In this document: positions 8,749 to 18,162 of the stretch, one piece after another | Layout: each line of letters starts with the position of its first letter | Numbering within the stretch: the stretch's first letter is position 1 | Assembly (NCBI RefSeq): GCF_003696265.1 | Contig: NZ_RFFH01000004.1 | Span: 62,001-126,000 of the forward strand | Source: Nocardia stercoris | Lineage (GTDB): Bacteria; Actinomycetota; Actinomycetes; Mycobacteriales; Mycobacteriaceae | Direction: 5' to 3' | Length of the DNA stretch: 64,000 nucleotides | Position numbers and translations under genes: made by a program | The notes under the pieces: model-generated | The model's input: only the letters and a program-made list of their open reading frames with translations | The model's database searches: none | Told to the model about the DNA's origin: nothing

Positions 8749-8771
8749 CGATAGCGGATTGCGGGCTATCG
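8749..8771. promoter_or_regulatory. Second dyad in the lysR/yeiH intergenic region
   Basis: CGATAG, 11 bases, then CTATCG: a perfect 6-bp inverted repeat on the yeiH-like side of the first dyad. It may be the activation site or overlap the promoter of the membrane protein gene. Confidence 0.45.
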
Positions 8772-8801
8772 GCAACGACCCGCGGCCCGCAGTGTGGAGT
8801 C

Positions 8802-9839
8802 ATGACCCGACTCGAGCCGCTTCCCGCCACCGCGCCCGCTCGCCCGCGTCCGTCGCCGCCGCGCGTCACGGCCCTACTGCCCGGCCTGGCCGTCACGTCG
8901 ATCGTCGTGGCGGTGCTGATGCTGGTCCACCACTGGCTGCCGCAGGTGAGCCCGCTGCTGCTGGCCATCGTCGTCGGTGCGGTGGTGGCGAACATCGATA
9001 CGCTGCCGCAGCGATTGCAGCCCGGGTTGCAGTTCTCCGCCAAGCGGGTGCTGCGGATTGGCGTCGCCCTGCTCGGGCTCCAGGTGACCGTGGGCGATAT
9101 CGCGGGACTCGGGCCGGGCGTGCTGGCTGTGGTCGTGGTGATCGTGGCCGGCGGGATCGCCGGAACCCTGTGGATGGGCCGGCTCCTGGGCCTGAGCTGG
9201 ACCCAGCGGCTGCTCATCGCGTGCGGATTCTCGATCTGCGGTGCCGCCGCCGCGGCGGCCGTCGACGGGATGATCGACGCGAAGGACGAGGAACTGGTGA
9301 CCACGGTCGCGCTCGTGGTGGTGTTCGGAACCTTGCTGATCGGCCTGATTCCGTTGCTGGCCGGTGTCTTCGGGCTCGACGCGCGGACCGGTGGTATCTG
9401 GGCCGGTGGCGCGGTGCACGAGGTGGCGCAGGTGGTCGCGGCCGGTGGGGCGATCGGCGGTGGGGCGTTGACCGTCGCGGTGCTGGTGAAGCTCGCGCGG
9501 GTGGTGCTGCTCGCGCCGGTGCTGGCCGTGGTCGGGCTGCGGGTCCGGCAGCAATCCCGCGGGCGCGCGGATGCCGTTGCGCCACCACTGGTTCCGCTGT
9601 TCGTGGTGGCATTCCTCGGGTTCGTGGTGCTACGCAGCACCGGCACTGTCCCGGCTTCGGTTCTCGGTGTCGCCGGTGTGGCCCAGACCGCCCTGCTCAC
9701 CGCCGCCATGTTCGCGCTGGGCACCGGCGTCCGGATCGCCGCCCTACGCCGGGTGGGACCGCGCCCGCTCGTGTTGGCCGCGCTGTCGACCGTGTGGGTG
9801 TCGGCAATCGCGCTGGCCGGTGCGCTACTGGTGGGCTGA
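8802..9839 (+). CDS. YeiH family (UPF0324) putative sulfate exporter
   Basis: A 345-residue integral membrane protein with about ten hydrophobic segments. The family segments RVLRIGVALLGLQVT, CGFSICGAAAAAA and GIWAGGAVHEVAQVV mark it as UPF0324/YeiH. Members are annotated as putative sulfate exporters, but the substrate is poorly established. The ATG at 8802 follows a GGAG. Divergent LysR regulation is the usual arrangement for this family. Its last 15 bases overlap the 3' end of the convergent esterase gene. Confidence 0.9.
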   Translation: MTRLEPLPATAPARPRPSPPRVTALLPGLAVTSIVVAVLMLVHHWLPQVSPLLLAIVVGAVVANIDTLPQRLQPGLQFSAKRVLRIGVALLGLQVTVGDIAGLGPGVLAVVVVIVAGGIAGTLWMGRLLGLSWTQRLLIACGFSICGAAAAAAVDGMIDAKDEELVTTVALVVVFGTLLIGLIPLLAGVFGLDARTGGIWAGGAVHEVAQVVAAGGAIGGGALTVAVLVKLARVVLLAPVLAVVGLRVRQQSRGRADAVAPPLVPLFVVAFLGFVVLRSTGTVPASVLGVAGVAQTALLTAAMFALGTGVRIAALRRVGPRPLVLAALSTVWVSAIALAGALLVG

Positions 9840-11339
9840 GGCCCGGCGCCGGGCGAGGGAGCTGCGCAGGGCGCGCAGCTCCGCGCCGCGCGGATCGGAC
9901 ACCTCGCCCGCCGCGGGATGGTCGAAGATCCGCACCTTTCGGTCCGGCTCGTCGTAGCGGGACCAGCCCGGATCGCCGTCGACGGCGAACCGGACCCACG
10001 CTCGGTGCATCTGGCCTGCCAGCGGCTGCGGGGGATCGATCCCGGTCAGGCTGGGCAGGCTGTCGAGCCGGTCGAAGACGAACGGGAGCTCCACGGCGTG
10101 GCCCGCGTCCAGCCGGGCGACCGGTGTGGGCCAGCGGAATTCGTACCGGTACTGCGGGATGCCCTGCGCGGCACTGTGATCCGCGAGGCGCAGCACGTCG
10201 TCGGTGAAGGTTCGGTCGGTCATGATCGCGGCGAAGACGTCCGCCGGGCCCGCCGCGGGGCGGCTCGCCGCGTAGGTCTCGGCGAGATCGGGGGTCAGGC
10301 CGCAGAACGCCAGCAGTGGCGGCAGGGTGTCGGCGGTGATCGCGGCGTCGCGCCCGACCGGGAAGACGAAGAGCCGGAAGTCGTCCCGGTTCCAGCCGGC
10401 CAGCAGCGGTACGGTCCGATGGCCCGGTGTGGTCAGCACGTCGATCGGCCGGCCGGACAGTAGATCGCCGTCGATCACGGGGAAGAAGCTCAGGATGCCG
10501 CCGCCGGCCTCCAGCACGGACTCGCCCCACACGGCCGGATTCGGATCCAGGGCCATCGCGGTGGCGATGGCGTCCTGCGCGGCTTGCAGCCGTTCCAGTG
10601 GTACAGCGCCGAAAGCAGCTGCGGTGCATTCGATTCCGAGTTGCTGCGCGAGCCGGGCGGCCAGCCGGTAACCGTCCTCGGCGGTCGCCGCCGCGGATCC
10701 GTTGGCGCTCTGCACGGCGGCCCGCCGGAACAGCCCGCGCGCGGCCGGTGCCGCCAGCAGGCTCAGCACACTCATTCCGCCCGCCGACTCACCGAATACC
10801 GTCACATTGTCCGGGTCGCCGCCGAACGCCGCGACGTTCTCCCGCACCCAGCGCAGTGCCGCGACTTGGTCGTGCAGGCCGCGATTGAGCGGGGCACCCG
10901 GCACCGCCGTGAACCCGGAGATCCCCAGCCGGTAATTGACCGACACCAGCACCACGCCGTCGCGGGCGAAGGCCCGGCCGTCGTAGACCGGGCCCGCGTT
11001 CGAGCCGCGGGTGAAGGCGCCGCCGTGGATCCACACCAGCACCGGCAGGCCGGAACCAGCGGGATCGGGTGTCCACACATTGACGTTCAGATACTCGTCG
11101 CCGAGGAGCCGCACGCCCGGCAGCAGCGCCTCGACCGGCGCCGGATACGGCGACTGCAGACAGTTGGGACCGTGTGCGCTGCCGTCGCGGACACCCGTCC
11201 AGGGGACCACCGGCCGGGGCAGCTCGAAGCGAGCCGGCCCCACCGCCGGCGCCGCGTGCGGAATCCCCAGAAAGGCGTGGACTCCGTCGGCCTCGAAGCC
11301 GCGTACCTGGCCGCCGGTGACGGAAACAATCGAATCCAC
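9825..11339 (-). CDS. Type B carboxylesterase
   Basis: A 504-residue carboxylesterase/lipase of the alpha/beta-hydrolase type B family (PF00135). The oxyanion segment WIHGGAFTRG is at about residues 100-109 and the nucleophile elbow GESAGG near residue 183. The catalytic acid and His lie in the C-terminal third (for example DAGHAVELPF). I chose the GTG at 11339 because AGGAG lies six bases upstream. There is no clear signal peptide, so it is probably cytoplasmic. It hydrolyses carboxylic esters of unknown identity. It stands alone: the upstream neighbour is divergent and the downstream one convergent. Confidence 0.92.
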   Translation of the reverse strand: MDSIVSVTGGQVRGFEADGVHAFLGIPHAAPAVGPARFELPRPVVPWTGVRDGSAHGPNCLQSPYPAPVEALLPGVRLLGDEYLNVNVWTPDPAGSGLPVLVWIHGGAFTRGSNAGPVYDGRAFARDGVVLVSVNYRLGISGFTAVPGAPLNRGLHDQVAALRWVRENVAAFGGDPDNVTVFGESAGGMSVLSLLAAPAARGLFRRAAVQSANGSAAATAEDGYRLAARLAQQLGIECTAAAFGAVPLERLQAAQDAIATAMALDPNPAVWGESVLEAGGGILSFFPVIDGDLLSGRPIDVLTTPGHRTVPLLAGWNRDDFRLFVFPVGRDAAITADTLPPLLAFCGLTPDLAETYAASRPAAGPADVFAAIMTDRTFTDDVLRLADHSAAQGIPQYRYEFRWPTPVARLDAGHAVELPFVFDRLDSLPSLTGIDPPQPLAGQMHRAWVRFAVDGDPGWSRYDEPDRKVRIFDHPAAGEVSDPRGAELRALRSSLARRRASAHQ

Positions 11340-11559
11340 GGGTAACTCCTGCCGCGCCGTCGTCGACGACACCCGCGCAGACCAGGCGGGCATTCCCCAC
11401 GGTAAACCCGAGGTACCGCCGCTGACCGGGGAACTGTGACCGAGACCGAACCGCGGGCCGATTTCGCTGTGAGGTATCCGCTAGTCGGATGCATCGTGTC
11501 GGGCCCCACACCCCTGCGTATATCGTTGCGGCGAAATGTGAGTTGGGAGGCGCCGGGTA

Positions 11560-13113
11560 ATGAGTACTACGCAGGGCAAGCTGGAGCAGCTGCGCCACAT
11601 CTTGGCGGTAGCGGCCGAGCCTGCGGGTGAAGCGGCCATCGCCAAGCGGGCGAAGAAGGGCATCCCCAGCGTCCGGGACCGGGTGCACGCGCTGCTCGAC
11701 CCGGGTACCTTCATCGAGATCGACTCGTTGTCCCGCCAGTCCGGCAACGACCAGGCCTTGTACGGCGACGGGCTGGTCACCGGGCGGGGTCTGATCGACG
11801 GCCGGCCGGTCATCGTGATCGCGCACGACCCCACGGTGTACGGCGGCTCGATGGGTGAGGTTTCGAGCCGGAAGCTGACCAAGGCGCTCGACACCGCCTT
11901 CAAGCTGCGTCTCCCGGTGGTCCAGCTCAACGATTCCCCCGGCGCCCGGATCCAGGACGCGGTGGCCTCGCTGGCCTTCTTCGCGGTTCAGAGCGAGAAG
12001 GTCGAGAAGCTGTCCGGCCTGGTGCCGCAGGTCTCGATCATGCTCGGCAAGTGTGCGGCCGGTGCGGTCTACGGCCCGATCAACACCGACTTCCTCATCG
12101 CCACCCCCAACGCGAGCATGTATGTCACCGGGCCGGAGGTCATCAAGGCGGTCACCGGCGCCGACGTCACCGACGAGCAGCTGGGTGGTGCCGTGGCCCA
12201 GGCCCGGCGCGGGACCATCCACAACCTGGTACCCGACGAGGCCGCGGCGTTCCAGCTGGCCCGCGACTACCTGAGCTACTTTCCCTCGAGTTGTATCGAG
12301 GAGCCGCCGATCGTCAACCCGGGTCTGGAACCGGAGAAGACGTCGTCGGACCTGGAGCTCGACCGGATCATCCCGGACTCCGATCGCGCCGGCTACGACA
12401 TGCACGACATCCTGCTGCGCCTGTTCGACGACGGTGAGTTCCTGGAGGTGCGCGCGACCAACGCGCCGGCGCTCATCACCGGATTCGCCCGCGTGGACGG
12501 CCGACCGGTCGGCGTGATCGCCAACCAGCCGCTGGTGGGGGGTGGCGCGATCGACGCCGCCTGCTCGGACAAGGCGACATGGTTCATCCGGCTCTGCGAC
12601 GCCTTCAACATCCCGTTGGTTTTCGTCGCTGACACCCCGGGCGTCATGCCCGGTCTGGATGAGGAGGAGAACCTGGTGATCATCCGCGGCGGTCGTACCC
12701 CGCGTGCGATCATCGAGGCCACGATCCCGATCATCCAGCTCGTGGTGCGCAAATTGTACGGCGGCGCATACGGTTTCATGGGTGCCAAGCAGCTCAGCGG
12801 TGACCTCAGCCTGGCGTGGCCGACCGCGCGGGTCGCGGTGATCGGCGCGGAGAGCGCGGTCGACATCATCGGCAAGCGGCAGCTGGAGGCCGTGCCCGAG
12901 GAGCACCGCGCCGCGACCCGCGAGTTCCTGATCAACCAGTACAACGACACGATGGCGACGCCGTGGGTGGCGGCCGAGCGCGGCTACATCGACGCGGTGA
13001 TCCAGCCCTCGGACACCCGTCTGGAGCTGCGCAAGGCCCTGCAACTGCTGCGGGACAAGCCCAAGGACAAGACGGACTTCAACCCGCGCAAGCACAGCCT
13101 GTACCCCATGTGA
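11560..13113 (+). CDS. Acyl-CoA carboxylase beta subunit (carboxyltransferase)
   Basis: A 517-residue biotin-dependent carboxyltransferase of the AccD/PccB family. The N-terminal crotonase-like half carries GARIQD (about residue 131) and the CAAGAVYGP oxyanion loop (about 166). The C-terminal half carries the second oxyanion loop and GGAYGFMG at residues 401-408. The family transfers CO2 from biotin to acyl-CoA, making malonyl- or methylmalonyl-type units. Gly405 occupies the position that is Asp in propionyl-CoA and Ile in acetyl/propionyl-CoA carboxylases, so substrate choice is unclear. SD is GGGAGG, nine bases before the ATG. No alpha subunit is nearby, so it must borrow one encoded elsewhere. 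A hairpin follows the gene. Confidence 0.92.
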   Translation: MSTTQGKLEQLRHILAVAAEPAGEAAIAKRAKKGIPSVRDRVHALLDPGTFIEIDSLSRQSGNDQALYGDGLVTGRGLIDGRPVIVIAHDPTVYGGSMGEVSSRKLTKALDTAFKLRLPVVQLNDSPGARIQDAVASLAFFAVQSEKVEKLSGLVPQVSIMLGKCAAGAVYGPINTDFLIATPNASMYVTGPEVIKAVTGADVTDEQLGGAVAQARRGTIHNLVPDEAAAFQLARDYLSYFPSSCIEEPPIVNPGLEPEKTSSDLELDRIIPDSDRAGYDMHDILLRLFDDGEFLEVRATNAPALITGFARVDGRPVGVIANQPLVGGGAIDAACSDKATWFIRLCDAFNIPLVFVADTPGVMPGLDEEENLVIIRGGRTPRAIIEATIPIIQLVVRKLYGGAYGFMGAKQLSGDLSLAWPTARVAVIGAESAVDIIGKRQLEAVPEEHRAATREFLINQYNDTMATPWVAAERGYIDAVIQPSDTRLELRKALQLLRDKPKDKTDFNPRKHSLYPM

Positions 13114-13120
13114 CAGCGCC

Positions 13121-13149
13121 CGCCGGCCGATCTACGGGATCGGCCGGCG
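13121..13149. terminator. Hairpin between convergent genes
   Basis: A perfect 12-bp stem (CGCCGGCCGATC / GATCGGCCGGCG) with a five-base loop lies just after the carboxylase stop and before the stop of the convergent small membrane protein gene. It probably terminates both. There is no strong T-run. Confidence 0.65.
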
Positions 13150-13156
13150 GCCGGTA

Positions 13157-13423
13157 TTAACCGTCGCGGTGTGCCCGCCGCCAGGCCGAGATCGATGTGG
13201 CCAGGCCACCGACCAGTGTCACGACCACCACGACCGCGACCAGGATCAGTGGCAGGACGGTCCCGGCTCGCCCGGCGCCGCTGCTGCGGATGAGCAGTGC
13301 CGCGCACAGCGGGCCGGCCAGAGCGAGCCCGGCACCGATGAGCACCAGGCCGACCGTGGTCAGCGTCGCGGGGCTCAGCGGCTTCCCGAACAGCGGGTGT
13401 GCGGATCGTGCGTCGAAGGCCAT
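13157..13423 (-). CDS. Small two-helix membrane protein, unknown function
   Basis: An 88-residue protein with two hydrophobic segments at about residues 20-45 and 55-78, and a positively charged C-terminus (AWRRAHRDG). It has no recognisable domain. AGGA precedes the ATG. It is transcribed alone, convergent with the carboxylase gene. I do not recognise its family. Confidence 0.65.
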   Translation of the reverse strand: MAFDARSAHPLFGKPLSPATLTTVGLVLIGAGLALAGPLCAALLIRSSGAGRAGTVLPLILVAVVVVVTLVGGLATSISAWRRAHRDG

Positions 13424-13764
13424 CGTCCTGCCCTTTCGTCACCTGCGGCGAGAATGCAAAGAACTGGCAATCAAAACGTACAATCCGAACACCTCGGGTG
13501 CTGCCTCGGTAACCGAATCGTCGCCGAAAATGACACCGGGCGCAGCCGGCTGACCGACGGTGCCGCCGCGGAATTCGGTCGGGCGGTGTGGGCGGCACGG
13601 CTACCGATCGTTCCCTGGCCGCGGCGATATCTGCGACGGTTCGGTCGGGCACGCTGATCAGGAGATCGCCGGCCCATTGAATCCTGGCCCGGCCCTCGTA
13701 TCTCCGCCGTCATCGAATTCCTGCTGTTTCCGGCGCCAGGGTGTGATCGATGCCGCATCGCGTA

Positions 13765-13780
13765 ATACCCCTGGGGGTAT
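13765..13780. promoter_or_regulatory. CsoR/CstR-type operator, upstream copy
   Basis: ATACCCCTGGGGGTAT is a near-perfect 16-bp palindrome of the ATACCCC...GGGGTAT type bound by DUF156 repressors such as CsoR and CstR. A repressor of this family is encoded downstream. Confidence 0.8.
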
Positions 13781-13798
13781 AGAGTGGCGGCAAGGAAA

Positions 13799-13814
13799 AT
13801 ACCCCCGGGGGTAT
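13799..13814. promoter_or_regulatory. CsoR/CstR-type operator, promoter-proximal copy
   Basis: ATACCCCCGGGGGTAT is a perfect 16-bp palindrome starting 34 bases after the first copy begins. It ends 13 bases before the chosen start of the MMPL gene, so bound repressor would block promoter escape or initiation. Confidence 0.82.
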
Positions 13815-13827
13815 GAAGGGAGTGAGA

Positions 13828-16325
<2,498 letters not shown>

Positions 16326-16338
16326 AAGAAGAAACGCC

Positions 16339-16581
16339 ATGCCACTCTCCGTCCGACGTCGCACCTGGTCCGTCGCACGCATCGTGCCGCTCCTGGCCGG
16401 ATCGCTCGTTCTGCTCAGTGTGGTTCTGGCGGTGACGATCTCACCGTGGTCGCTGGTCCTGACCACGCTGGTCGGCGCGAATCTCGTGTTCTACAGCGTG
16501 GCCGGCTGGTGTCCCGCCACGTTGCTGATGACCCGGCTCGGCGTGCCCGCCGAGCCGGCCACCTGTCCCACCGGCCGCTGA
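16339..16581 (+). CDS. DUF2892 small membrane protein
   Basis: An 80-residue membrane protein with two hydrophobic segments (about residues 14-34 and 37-53) followed by GWCPATLLMTRLG, which is typical of DUF2892/YgaP-like membrane segments. Such domains are often fused to, or encoded with, rhodaneses and other sulfur-handling proteins. The Cys in GWCP could be functional. It follows the repressor gene after 13 bases in the same operon. Confidence 0.8.
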   Translation: MPLSVRRRTWSVARIVPLLAGSLVLLSVVLAVTISPWSLVLTTLVGANLVFYSVAGWCPATLLMTRLGVPAEPATCPTGR

Positions 16582-16609
16582 CAGCGTCCACGACGAAAGG
16601 TTCGGCACA

Positions 16610-17011
16610 ATGACTCTCGCACTCACGACCACGCTGCACGCCGACTTCGACGACGCGATCGCACGGACGAAAGCCGCGCTCGCGGAACAGGGTTTCGGTG
16701 TTCTCACCGAAATCGACATGGCCGCGACCCTGAAGGCCAAGATCGGTGTCGACATGGAGGACTACCGCATCCTCGGTGCGTGTAACCCGGCGCTGGCCGA
16801 CCGGGCGGTCGGTGTGGACCGGCAGATCGGACTGCTGTTGCCCTGCAACGTCGTCGTCCGTCGCGACCCCACGGAATCCGACACGGTGATCGTCGAGGCG
16901 ATGAACCCGGATCTGATGGTCCAGGTCACCGACCAGCCTGACCTGGAACCCATCGCCGCCGAGGCCGGCGTCCGGCTGCGTGCCGCCCTCGACGCCCTCG
17001 GCGCGAACTGA
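16610..17011 (+). CDS. DUF302 domain protein
   Basis: A 133-residue soluble DUF302 protein. The characteristic segments are FDDAIARTKAALAEQGFGVLTEIDM near the N-terminus and the middle stretch YRILGACNPALADRAV followed by IGLLLPCNVVV, each containing a Cys. The function is unknown. The family is common in sulfur- and metal-stress operons. It is the last gene of the operon; its stop codon directly abuts the stop of the convergent SnoaL-like gene with no gap. Confidence 0.85.
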   Translation: MTLALTTTLHADFDDAIARTKAALAEQGFGVLTEIDMAATLKAKIGVDMEDYRILGACNPALADRAVGVDRQIGLLLPCNVVVRRDPTESDTVIVEAMNPDLMVQVTDQPDLEPIAAEAGVRLRAALDALGAN

Positions 17012-17635
17012 TCAGCCCCGGCGCCCGTGCCAGGCGCGCAGCGCCGGGGCGATCAGGCGTTGCATCCGGACCACCATCCGGAACAACGGGGTTCGGGGCG
17101 CCGGAAGCAGGCCGACCTGGCGGGCCAGGTCGAACAGGTCGGTGGTGGTGGACCAGCGGGCGAGCCGGCCGTCGCGCAGTTCGTAGATATCGACGCCGTG
17201 GGTGTCGAAGAAGCGGCCGGTGGGTGCGATACCCAGCGGGGAAGGACCGCCGGCCATATCACCCGCGAAGGTGCCGCGCATGCGCCACGGCGCGGCCATA
17301 CCCGAGCCGAGCAGCGCGAAATACGGTGTGCCGGCGAGTTCGAAGCGCACGTCCGGGAAGGCCTGCCAGGTCGACAGCACCACTTCGCGCAGTGCCGCAC
17401 GGCCGGTGAGGAATTCGCCGAACAGGGACGGATCCTCGTAGCGGACGTCGTCGGTGACCAGGTCCAGGATCGCGTCGAGATCGTGGCGGTCCCAGGCGTC
17501 GAGCCAGCGCACCGACCAGTCCCGCCACGCGGTGGCCTCGGCGGCCACTCGCTCGATACAACCGGATACGAGTTCGGGTACCGCACTTGCCAATTCGACC
17601 GAAGTCCGGCCGTCGACCAGGGTGGGTTCGAGCAT
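17012..17635 (-). CDS. SnoaL-like (NTF2 fold) protein
   Basis: A 207-residue protein with an NTF2/SnoaL-like fold: WRDWSVRWLDAWDRHDLDAILDLVTDDVRYEDP near residue 35 begins the domain, and FDTHGVDIYELRDGRLARWSTTTDLFDL closes it. Such proteins bind or cyclise small ligands including polyketides, but many have no known activity. The ATG at 17635 follows GGAGG. It starts 14 bases after the lipoprotein gene, so it is the last gene of the ABC-transporter operon. A ligand linked to the neighbouring polyketide operon is possible but unproven. Confidence 0.82.
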   Translation of the reverse strand: MLEPTLVDGRTSVELASAVPELVSGCIERVAAEATAWRDWSVRWLDAWDRHDLDAILDLVTDDVRYEDPSLFGEFLTGRAALREVVLSTWQAFPDVRFELAGTPYFALLGSGMAAPWRMRGTFAGDMAGGPSPLGIAPTGRFFDTHGVDIYELRDGRLARWSTTTDLFDLARQVGLLPAPRTPLFRMVVRMQRLIAPALRAWHGRRG

Positions 17636-17649
17636 TGCGCGGCCTCCGC

Positions 17650-18141
17650 TCAGTTGCAGGAGGTGGACGTGAGCTGGGTATTGGCCAGCATCTGACACGC
17701 CCAGGCCTTCTGCAGCTTCCAGCGCCCGCCCTCGGCGACGAACGGGACGTAGGCCTGGCCTTCGACCGGCTTGCCGTTGAGGGTCAGGTTCGCCGTGGCC
17801 TGCATGACGCCGTTGCCCTGGTATTCGACCGAGGTCACCGTCATGGTGAGCTTGTTGGCGCCGCCGGCCTGGGTCAGCTTGTCGACCAGATCGGGGTCGG
17901 TGTCGGCGCCCTGGATCGCGGCGATCTTCACCGCCCGCGGGGTGTTCGGGTCCAGCGCGATCATGACCCCGGCATTGAGATCACCCGGCCCGGGCAACGG
18001 GATCGGCGGCTGGTCGGCGGCGAGAGTCGTTGTGGTCGTGGCGGATTTCGCCGCGCTCGGCGTGGAGTCGTTGCAGGCGGTGGTGAGCAGCAGGCCGGCG
18101 CCGACCAGAACCGCCATCGCGAGGTATCGAGTTCGTGTCAT
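17650..18141 (-). CDS. Secreted lipoprotein, MTB12-like
   Basis: A 163-residue exported protein. The signal peptide ends in a lipobox (LLTTAC, Cys at residue 23), so it should be anchored in the membrane by a lipid. A Thr/Ala-rich linker follows. The mature domain contains DPNTPRAVKIAAIQG, resembling the mycobacterial low-molecular-weight antigen MTB12 family. Its partner ABC permease lies 21 bases upstream. A lipoprotein beside an FtsX/MacB-type permease could be a periplasmic accessory for lipid or peptide handling. Confidence 0.8.
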   Translation of the reverse strand: MTRTRYLAMAVLVGAGLLLTTACNDSTPSAAKSATTTTTLAADQPPIPLPGPGDLNAGVMIALDPNTPRAVKIAAIQGADTDPDLVDKLTQAGGANKLTMTVTSVEYQGNGVMQATANLTLNGKPVEGQAYVPFVAEGGRWKLQKAWACQMLANTQLTSTSCN

Positions 18142-18162
18142 GGAAAAGGTTCTCCTGCTTCG

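Larger units (their letters stand above)
13424..13827. other. Intergenic region with twin operators
   Basis: No convincing gene is visible here. The first part has an A-rich stretch (about 13455-13490) that could hold the promoter of the small membrane protein gene. The last 65 bases carry the two ATACCCC palindromes described separately. Confidence 0.6.

Noticed and set aside
11359..11370. GTCGTCGACGAC palindrome upstream of the esterase
   Set aside because: It is a simple GTC/GAC repeat, common by chance in this composition, and lies beyond the SD with no promoter context.
13813..13827. ATG start of the MMPL gene inside the operator
   Set aside because: The codon lies within the second palindrome and has no SD; the GTG at 13828 has AAGGGAG at proper distance.
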